The notes beneath the pieces are model-generated. The model ran no database searches. It was not told the DNA's origin and saw only the letters and a list, made by a program, of their open reading frames with translations. A stretch of DNA of 19,758 bases from Chlamydiota bacterium (GTDB lineage Bacteria > Chlamydiota > Chlamydiia > Chlamydiales > SM23-39), in contig JAJFMM010000230.1 of the NCBI GenBank assembly GCA_021772165.1, forward strand, positions 1-19,758, in the 5' to 3' direction. The position numbers and the translations under genes were made by a program. Positions 15,199-19,758 of the stretch are shown in pieces (position 1 is the first letter of the stretch; every line of letters begins with the position of its first letter).

Positions 15199-16234
15199 GG
15201 GCACCCAGATAGTTTGCGATAGTTTCGGCATTGTGACGCATCATATCGAGATAGCATAGATTCTCTCCATCCATTGCATCCCCATAAAGTGTCTCTTCAC
15301 AAATGTGAATCTTAAGTCCCATCTCACGCCCGGCCGATGCAATCTTGCGGATCGAATCGCGGCTGACATTGGATTCGGGAAACAGCGTCGAGATTCCGTG
15401 GCTTTTCAAATAATGGATAATGCGGCGGATATCTACAGGGCTGAGCTGTCCATCAGGAGCCAACCCTTCCGGAGCTTCAAAACGCTCTCGCCAGTTCTCC
15501 TCACCCTCTTGAGCTAGATAGCTTCTAGTAAAATATTGAAAAGCGTCATGACTAGTAACGAGGTAGCGCTTTTCGGGCGGCACTTGATGCAGAATCCCTC
15601 GCACTTCCCTATCAGCCTCTGCCATCTGCTCTTTCAACTGAACGGCGCGTGCTTGATAGTAGGCAGTTCCCTCAGGATCTCTCTCGATAAGAGCTTCTGT
15701 AATAGGATCGATCGTTTCAGACCATAGAGCAATGTCCATCCATAGATGAGGGTCAATGGAATCTCCCTTACGAAGAATTTTTTCAGGAGAGCTCGATAAG
15801 ATCCTCTCCCCTACGGCCGTTGCCTTTTCGCTTGTATGCAACCAGGTAGAGAGACTCGCCCCATGCTCTAATCCCAAACCATTATAAAAAATTAAATCTG
15901 CCCTCTGGAGCCTTTCGTCGTCCCCCTTAACCATTTCATAACTATGAGGGTCTAGCGCGCCCTGAATCAGAATACAAAGATCAATTCTATCTCCACCAAT
16001 TCTATCGGTCAGATCACCAATCTGCGCAATCGTAGTAAGAACTTTGACCTTCCCCGATTCTTCCATCCAACTCTTCCTGCTATCTGTCCGCTTTTGACAA
16101 GCAAAAAAAGTTAAAAAAAGAAGAAGGACTAGAAAAATCTTACAAGCTCCCCCTAGGAGAGTCTTTATTTTATGTGAGCGAAATAAGCTTCGTTTAGGGT
16201 GTCGAAACTTTTTACTTGAAAGGCTTGTTTTCAT
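15191..16234 (-). CDS. ytgA: Metal-binding periplasmic protein YtgA (TroA/ZnuA family)
   Basis: Solute-binding protein that delivers a divalent metal to the YtgBCD importer, 347 residues. The basic N-region is unusually long (about 31 residues, many Lys/Arg) before the hydrophobic core KIFLVLLLFLTFFAC. The Cys at 46 would be a poor lipobox (FFAC), so lipidation is uncertain. Ligands expected from TroA are His97 (DPHSYE), His163 (DPHLWMD), His229 (TSHDAF) and Asp319 (LYGDAMD). The long alpha helix that links the lobes and the LAPDGQLSPVDI stretch are present. It is the first gene of the minus-strand operon. An AAAGAG ribosome site precedes the ATG. The upstream region has repeated operator-like heptamers. 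Confidence 0.94.
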   Translation of the reverse strand: MKTSLSSKKFRHPKRSLFRSHKIKTLLGGACKIFLVLLLFLTFFACQKRTDSRKSWMEESGKVKVLTTIAQIGDLTDRIGGDRIDLCILIQGALDPHSYEMVKGDDERLQRADLIFYNGLGLEHGASLSTWLHTSEKATAVGERILSSSPEKILRKGDSIDPHLWMDIALWSETIDPITEALIERDPEGTAYYQARAVQLKEQMAEADREVRGILHQVPPEKRYLVTSHDAFQYFTRSYLAQEGEENWRERFEAPEGLAPDGQLSPVDIRRIIHYLKSHGISTLFPESNVSRDSIRKIASAGREMGLKIHICEETLYGDAMDGENLCYLDMMRHNAETIANYLGAHD

Positions 16235-16263
16235 GGGATTTTACTCTTTTCTCATTGAATATA

Positions 16264-16304
16264 TTAGACCTTCTGCAAATAGAAAAAAAGAAAATTTCGT
16301 CTAA
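16264..16304. promoter_or_regulatory. Operator-like half-sites upstream of ytgA
   Basis: TTAGACC (16264-16270) and the inverted partial copy GTCTAA (16299-16304) flank 28 bases just upstream of ytgA. On the minus strand GGTCTAATATATT runs into a TAATAT/TATATT -10-like sequence, so a protein bound here would cover the likely ytgA promoter. The -35 for it is weak. The same heptamer recurs at 16418-16433. Confidence 0.45.
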
Positions 16305-16306
16305 AC

Positions 16307-16335
16307 TTGCCCGAAAAGTACTCCTTCCATATAAT
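16307..16335 (+). promoter_or_regulatory. Sigma-70 promoter for the small basic protein gene
   Basis: TTGCCC (16307-16312) and a perfect TATAAT (16330-16335) are separated by 17 bases. Transcription would start near 16342, giving a leader of about 150 bases before the ATG at 16491. The leader contains a short hairpin (GCCCT 16356-16360 with AGGGC 16369-16373) and the 16-base palindrome at 16418-16433. Confidence 0.7.
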
Positions 16336-16417
16336 CACCGTATTATTATATGTCCGCCCTCGTAAATTAGGGCTGGAAAAACAGATGAATCAACTTGGCA
16401 AAGCCTGAATGATTGAA

Positions 16418-16433
16418 TTAGACCGAGGTCTAA
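16418..16433. promoter_or_regulatory. Perfect palindrome TTAGACC-GA-GGTCTAA
   Basis: A 7-bp perfect inverted repeat with a 2-base centre sits in the leader about 80 bases downstream of the predicted start. Both arms match the half-site near ytgA. Its ends TTAG...CTAA resemble those of the DtxR box (TTAGG...CCTAA), although the length differs. It is either an operator or a short RNA hairpin. Confidence 0.55.
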
Positions 16434-16490
16434 CCAAAAACTTTGTCAGTAGAGATAAATAAATTTTCAAATCAAATTAGGAAGGCTTCC

Positions 16491-17003
16491 ATGACCGTGG
16501 CACAAAAAGAAGAACATAACACAAAAAACTTGAACGTCGACGACGTAATCACAAAAGCAATCCGCAAGCTCGGAGCTAAAAAAGAAAATGAACTTTGCAA
16601 ATACCTACCTATGAAATCAGGTGGTTATATGCACCATTTCACACTCCGTAAAATGAAAACAAAACAGCCACAAGATCTAGCTTCCCTCGTTGACCGCTAC
16701 ATTGTTAACTCAGATAAGCCTATTTCAGTAGCTCCTAAGCAGCGTGCAGCTCGCGGTTCTCGCAAGCGCAGAGATCACATGAATTTCACACGTAACCAAC
16801 TAGAGCGCATGCTGAACATCGCACGCCTCGCTGGTGACAAAGAAATAATCTCAATTTTGAGCCCTAGAAAGTCTCTCGCTACTTGTAAGCGTGAACTGAT
16901 CCAAGCAATCCGCCAGAACAGACTAGAGCAAGACCTCTGGAATGGTTACGTTGAAGCGATCAACGCTCAGCAAATGATGACAGAGATGGCTAGCCAACTC
17001 TAA
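16491..17003 (+). CDS. Small basic protein, positional homologue of Chlamydia CT066
   Basis: Unknown function, 170 residues, rich in Lys and Arg, no signal peptide or membrane segment. The N-terminal half contains VDDVITKAIRKLG and CKYLPMKSGGYMHHFTLRKMK. A central basic stretch KQRAARGSRKRRDHMNF (about 83-99) could bind nucleic acid. The C-terminal half is helical. The ATG at 16491 is preferred because AGGAAGG lies just upstream; a frame from TTG 16443 adds 16 residues. It sits between ytgA and the nucleotide translocase, the place of CT066 in C. trachomatis by memory of that gene order. The strong promoter, long leader and own terminator suggest a well-expressed single gene. Homology to CT066 itself is an inference from position. 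Confidence 0.75.
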   Translation: MTVAQKEEHNTKNLNVDDVITKAIRKLGAKKENELCKYLPMKSGGYMHHFTLRKMKTKQPQDLASLVDRYIVNSDKPISVAPKQRAARGSRKRRDHMNFTRNQLERMLNIARLAGDKEIISILSPRKSLATCKRELIQAIRQNRLEQDLWNGYVEAINAQQMMTEMASQL

Positions 17004-17016
17004 AATATGATTACCT

Positions 17017-17057
17017 GCTCCATGGATCTCAATAATCCATGGAGCAACTTTTCCCCC
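17017..17057 (+). terminator. Intrinsic terminator after the small basic protein gene
   Basis: A perfect 11-bp stem (17017-17027 with 17035-17045, GCTCCATGGAT) and a 7-base loop are followed by a pyrimidine-rich stretch with AACTTTT and then C and T runs. The stem is strong; the T-run is interrupted by Cs. Confidence 0.8.
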
Positions 17058-17272
17058 TTTTTTTCCTACTTTTCCTCCCCTCCCTCTTGATTTTAATTAC
17101 AATTGCTTTATTATTGTTCGTTGGCAAATTTGAGAGATTTCTCATAACTAAGAAAATCCTTTTTTCGAGAAAACTTGAATACAGCCAAAAAATTTTTAAC
17201 AAACCCCTTGGAAGGCCTGGGAAACACCATTTACTAGAATGGAACTTCACAGCCCTCCGTAAAGACCTTTAA
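17039..17272 (+). CDS. Possible small membrane protein (doubtful)
   Basis: A 77-codon frame begins at an ATG inside the right arm of the terminator hairpin and ends 11 bases before the translocase start, with its stop codon touching the ribosome site AAGGA of that gene. It would encode one very hydrophobic segment (residues 4-27, LFPLFFLLFLPSLLILITI) followed by a basic tail. There is no Shine-Dalgarno sequence. The hydrophobic part may be only a by-product of the pyrimidine-rich terminator tail. The alternative is that this is an untranslated leader of the translocase gene. Confidence 0.25.
   Translation: MEQLFPLFFLLFLPSLLILITIALLLFVGKFERFLITKKILFSRKLEYSQKIFNKPLGRPGKHHLLEWNFTALRKDL
17087..17114 (+). 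promoter_or_regulatory. Candidate promoter of the nucleotide translocase
   Basis: TTGATT (17087-17092) and TATTAT (17109-17114) are separated by 16 bases, in the gap between the terminator and the translocase. The leader would be about 165 bases. This is a moderate match only. Confidence 0.4.
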
Positions 17273-17283
17273 GGAAACACTAG

Positions 17284-18918
17284 ATGTCGACAAGCACTAC
17301 ACAAACCGAGCAGGAATTCTCTGGGTGGCGGAAAGTATTATGGCCCATTCATGCTCACGAGATAAAAAAGTTTTTGCCAATGGGCATTATGATGTTCTGC
17401 ATCCTGTTTATTTATACAGTACTGCGGGACACAAAAGATGCCGTTTTGGTGAATGCACCTGGATCCGGAGCAGAATGCTTGGCCTTTGCAAAGGGCATCG
17501 GCGTCACTCTCTCGGCCGTTTTATTCATGGTCCTCTACACAAAGGCAGCTAACATCTTTAAGAGAGAAGGGCTATTCTATGTAACGGCACTGCCCTTTCT
17601 AATCTTCTTTGGACTCTTTCCCTATTTTATCTACCCCTACGTAGATTCTATGCACATGAGTCTCGAGACCATCCAAAGCTACCAGGCAACATTCCCAAAT
17701 GCTAAGTGGATTGTCCCTCTCGTTGGGAACTGGACTTATACTCTTTTCTACATCCTCTCTGAACTCTGGGGAAGCGCAGTTCTATCGCTACTCTTCTGGC
17801 AGTTTGCCAACGCGATTACTCCTGTTAAAGAAGCGCGCAGATTTTACGGAATGTTTGGATTCGTAGGAAACTTTGGACTCTTGCTATCCGGTCCAATGAT
17901 CATTTACGTCACGAATTACATCCACAGCATGGGGCTTGGGCGATCTGAATCGACTGGCCTGATGTTAAAGTATTTGATGGCTTTCGTGATCCTAGCCGGA
18001 ATCGTTCTTCTTTCTACATTCTACTGGATGAACCGAAGAGTCCTCGTCGACAAGCGGTACTACGATCCAGAAGCAATGGGCGAAAAGAAGAAAAAGGCTA
18101 AACTTTCTCTTACTGAAAGTTTCAAGTACATCATGAGATCTCCGTATATCGGTCTGATTGCACTTCTCGTTCTCTCCTACGGTATTTCCATCAACCTCTT
18201 CGAAGGTATTTGGAAAGGACAGATCAAAATCGCTTACCCAACAGAAGTGGAGTACAACCGTGTTATGGGTGGACTATCTACTGTCACGGGAGGCTTTGCA
18301 GTTATCCTTATGCTCGTCGGTAGTAACTTACTCCGTCGCTTCAGCTGGAAAACATGCGCGATCATCACACCTGCAGTACTATTGACGGGCGTTCTGATCT
18401 TCTTTGGTGTTATCTACTACAATAACAATCTAGTTCCTGAAGGAATGAATATTGTAAGCGCACTTAAAGGTGGAATGGTCCAGAAAGAGCTGATCGTCTT
18501 CGCGGTCTTTGTCGGACTTGCCGTCAATGCATTCGGAAAAGCTGTAAAATACTCACTCTTTGATCCTACCAAAGAGATGGCTTATATTCCGCTCGACCAA
18601 GAGCTGAAAGTCAAAGGTAAAGCAGCTGTGGACGTCATTGGAGGAAGAGGAGGCAAATCTTTAGGCTCCTACACTCAAATGGGCTTACTCACAGTATTCT
18701 CTGGAAGTGCTCTCTATCAACTCGTGCCGATCATTGCGCCGATCGTTTTAGGTATCGTCGTGATCTGGCTCATATCTGTATTGGGCTTAAGCAAGCGTTT
18801 TGTTGCTTTGACTACTGCTCAAGCAGAACCTGAGAAGAAAGAAGCTACCCCAGAAGAAGCTGCAGCTAAAGCAGCTGAAGAAAAACCAGCTTCTTCAGCA
18901 GCTGAGATCAGCAGCTAG
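17284..18918 (+). CDS. ATP/ADP translocase, TLC/NTT family
   Basis: Inner-membrane nucleotide transporter of intracellular bacteria and plastids. By position it corresponds to Npt1 of Chlamydia, which exchanges host ATP for bacterial ADP. It has 544 residues with about 11-12 membrane segments. Family motifs include YTVLRDTKDAVLVNAPGSGAE (about 44-64), FYILSELWGSAVLS (155-170), and FDPTKEMAYIPLDQELKVKGKAAVDV..GRGGKS near 420-455. The C-terminal tail of about 35 residues is rich in Ala and Glu. The ATG at 17284 has AAGGA eight bases upstream. Substrate specificity cannot be read from the sequence, since paralogues in chlamydia-like bacteria transport other nucleotides. A strong terminator follows. 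Confidence 0.95.
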   Translation: MSTSTTQTEQEFSGWRKVLWPIHAHEIKKFLPMGIMMFCILFIYTVLRDTKDAVLVNAPGSGAECLAFAKGIGVTLSAVLFMVLYTKAANIFKREGLFYVTALPFLIFFGLFPYFIYPYVDSMHMSLETIQSYQATFPNAKWIVPLVGNWTYTLFYILSELWGSAVLSLLFWQFANAITPVKEARRFYGMFGFVGNFGLLLSGPMIIYVTNYIHSMGLGRSESTGLMLKYLMAFVILAGIVLLSTFYWMNRRVLVDKRYYDPEAMGEKKKKAKLSLTESFKYIMRSPYIGLIALLVLSYGISINLFEGIWKGQIKIAYPTEVEYNRVMGGLSTVTGGFAVILMLVGSNLLRRFSWKTCAIITPAVLLTGVLIFFGVIYYNNNLVPEGMNIVSALKGGMVQKELIVFAVFVGLAVNAFGKAVKYSLFDPTKEMAYIPLDQELKVKGKAAVDVIGGRGGKSLGSYTQMGLLTVFSGSALYQLVPIIAPIVLGIVVIWLISVLGLSKRFVALTTAQAEPEKKEATPEEAAAKAAEEKPASSAAEISS

Positions 18919-18947
18919 GAAAACACTGGCTGTTAACTCACAAGTGC

Positions 18948-18982
18948 AAACCCATGAGGGATTTTCCCTCATGGGTTTTTTT
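18948..18982 (+). terminator. Intrinsic terminator of the nucleotide translocase gene
   Basis: A perfect 14-bp stem (18948-18961 with 18965-18978) around a 3-base TTT loop runs into seven or more T. The last bases coincide with the stop codon region of the convergent gene at 18981. On the minus strand it is preceded by A's but followed by a poor T-run. Confidence 0.92.
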
Positions 18983-19758
18983 ATGCTTTGGATTGAATCA
19001 AACATCGCCCGAAAGGAACTCGCCTGTAATGAAATAAAATGCCCCTTTGCAGAGCCATTTCCAGAGAATGAGAACGCTGCAGTATAGTAATTCTCTCATC
19101 CGCACACTGCACCCAACCCTCTCTAGTCTTTAGATAGGTAAAGTAGACACCCTGCCGCTCCCCGTCCGGGCGAATTTCCAAAAAAGCATCCAGCTCTAAA
19201 CAGACACACGCATCTTTGAACACATACTGCCGCCTCAAGCTGCCCCCCTTAAAAAGAAGCTCCGGATGTTTCCTCGCCTCCGCGTTGTAAATCCCCTGCA
19301 GAGAGACGAACCACTCGAAAGAGTGCTCCTTTTTCGCTTCGATGAGCGTTTCGAAAGGCCATTCCGAATCCCAGAGAATCTGCCAAGAGAGCCTCTGCCA
19401 GCGCGAAGAGGCAGCACTCTTCCAGATACATTGAATGACCTCATCGAGATTCACCACCAGATCCCTGACTTTCAGAAGATGAGGAAACTTTCCAAGAAGC
19501 GCATCAGCCACCTGCCCTCCAACGGCTCTCGATACAATCTGATTAGCCTCTAAATCCTGAAAATAGAGATCGGAAAACTCGCTGAGTGACTGAAGGCTTT
19601 TAGGAACATAAGAGAAGATTTCGCGCGTTGTTGGAATAAAGAGAAGAAACTGCATGAGAGCATTGACCCACAGATGCGCATCGCATCGCTTCAAGCCAAT
19701 CGGAAAATAGAGAGAAGGAACCCGTACATTTTTAGCGGATTTCTTTTTCTTTTTTAAT
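18981..19758 (-). CDS. USP-fold protein lacking the catalytic triad, partial (5' end outside window)
   Basis: The minus-strand frame stays open to the window edge, so the gene starts outside; a TTG at 19694 is probably not the start, because the reading before it (KKKKK, then VRVPSLYFPIG) continues sensibly. About 258 residues are visible. The pattern GL...DAHLWVNALMQFLLFIP matches the Cys box of ubiquitin-specific proteases (GLxNxGNTCYMNxxLQxLxxxP), but Leu stands at the Cys position (codon 19671-19673). Near the C-terminus GVYFTYLKTREGWVQCADERI matches the His box (GHYxxYxx...WxxFDDxxV), with Val for His (19146-19148) and Ala for Asp (19101-19103). The ending QRGILFHYRR matches AYxLFYRR. 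This suggests a USP-like pseudoenzyme or ubiquitin binder. No signal peptide can be judged. The family call is from motif alignment by eye. Confidence 0.7.
   Translation of the reverse strand, partial: LKKKKKSAKNVRVPSLYFPIGLKRCDAHLWVNALMQFLLFIPTTREIFSYVPKSLQSLSEFSDLYFQDLEANQIVSRAVGGQVADALLGKFPHLLKVRDLVVNLDEVIQCIWKSAASSRWQRLSWQILWDSEWPFETLIEAKKEHSFEWFVSLQGIYNAEARKHPELLFKGGSLRRQYVFKDACVCLELDAFLEIRPDGERQGVYFTYLKTREGWVQCADERITILQRSHSLEMALQRGILFHYRRVPFGRCLIQSKA

Noticed and set aside
15199..15231. Upstream start for the ytgB ATPase
   Set aside because: It adds 11 residues before the conserved MIEIENL start and increases overlap with ytgA; the family begins at the later ATG.
16342..16490. Riboswitch in the leader of the small basic protein gene
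   Set aside because: The two hairpins are short and I recognise no known aptamer consensus; left as operator or simple leader.
18981..19694. Complete gene starting at TTG 19694
   Set aside because: The frame continues upstream to the window edge and residues before the TTG (PSLYFPIG) fit the conserved lead-in to the USP Cys box.

Overview
The window looks like chromosome of a Chlamydiae member, most likely an environmental, amoeba-associated (chlamydia-like) lineage rather than Chlamydia itself. The evidence is a hrcA-grpE-dnaK operon, a TLC-family nucleotide translocase typical of intracellular energy parasites, a manganese/iron ABC operon whose permease is fused to a DtxR-type regulator (the YtgCR arrangement), and a gene order npt1 / small basic protein / ytgABCD / dxr / rseP that, from memory, matches Chlamydia trachomatis CT065-CT072. 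The species cannot be named from this alone.

Layout. 1-3396: the 3' part of hrcA, then grpE and dnaK, each overlapping the next by ATGA and closed by a strong terminator. 3395-4510 (minus): two tandemly duplicated small lipoproteins. 4676-8906: an accessory stretch with an FkbM-type methyltransferase, a secreted GH3 beta-N-acetylhexosaminidase (minus), and two tandem, translationally coupled putative sugar O-methyltransferases. Large palindromic repeats sit at two convergent gene junctions (5425-5524 and 8925-9101) and share a 20-bp core. 9118-16234 (minus): one compact operon read as ytgA-ytgB-ytgCR-ytgD-dxr-rseP. 16235-16490: a divergent control region with repeated TTAGACC/GGTCTAA half-sites and a good sigma-70 promoter. 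16491-18918 (plus): a small basic protein, then the nucleotide translocase. 18981-19758 (minus): the 3' part of a gene whose product reads as a ubiquitin-specific protease fold with all three catalytic positions replaced.

How the genes fit together. The heat-shock operon is housekeeping. The ytg operon imports Mn/Fe and carries its own candidate repressor, and the palindromes upstream of ytgA are plausible targets for it. dxr (isoprenoid precursors) and rseP (intramembrane proteolysis) travel with that operon. The translocase would draw host ATP. The USP-like protein and the lipoproteins are candidates for host-facing or envelope functions. The methyltransferases suggest glycan modification. 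The most unusual item is the apparent pseudo-deubiquitinase at the right edge. The next most interesting are the operator-like heptamers and the convergent-junction palindromes.
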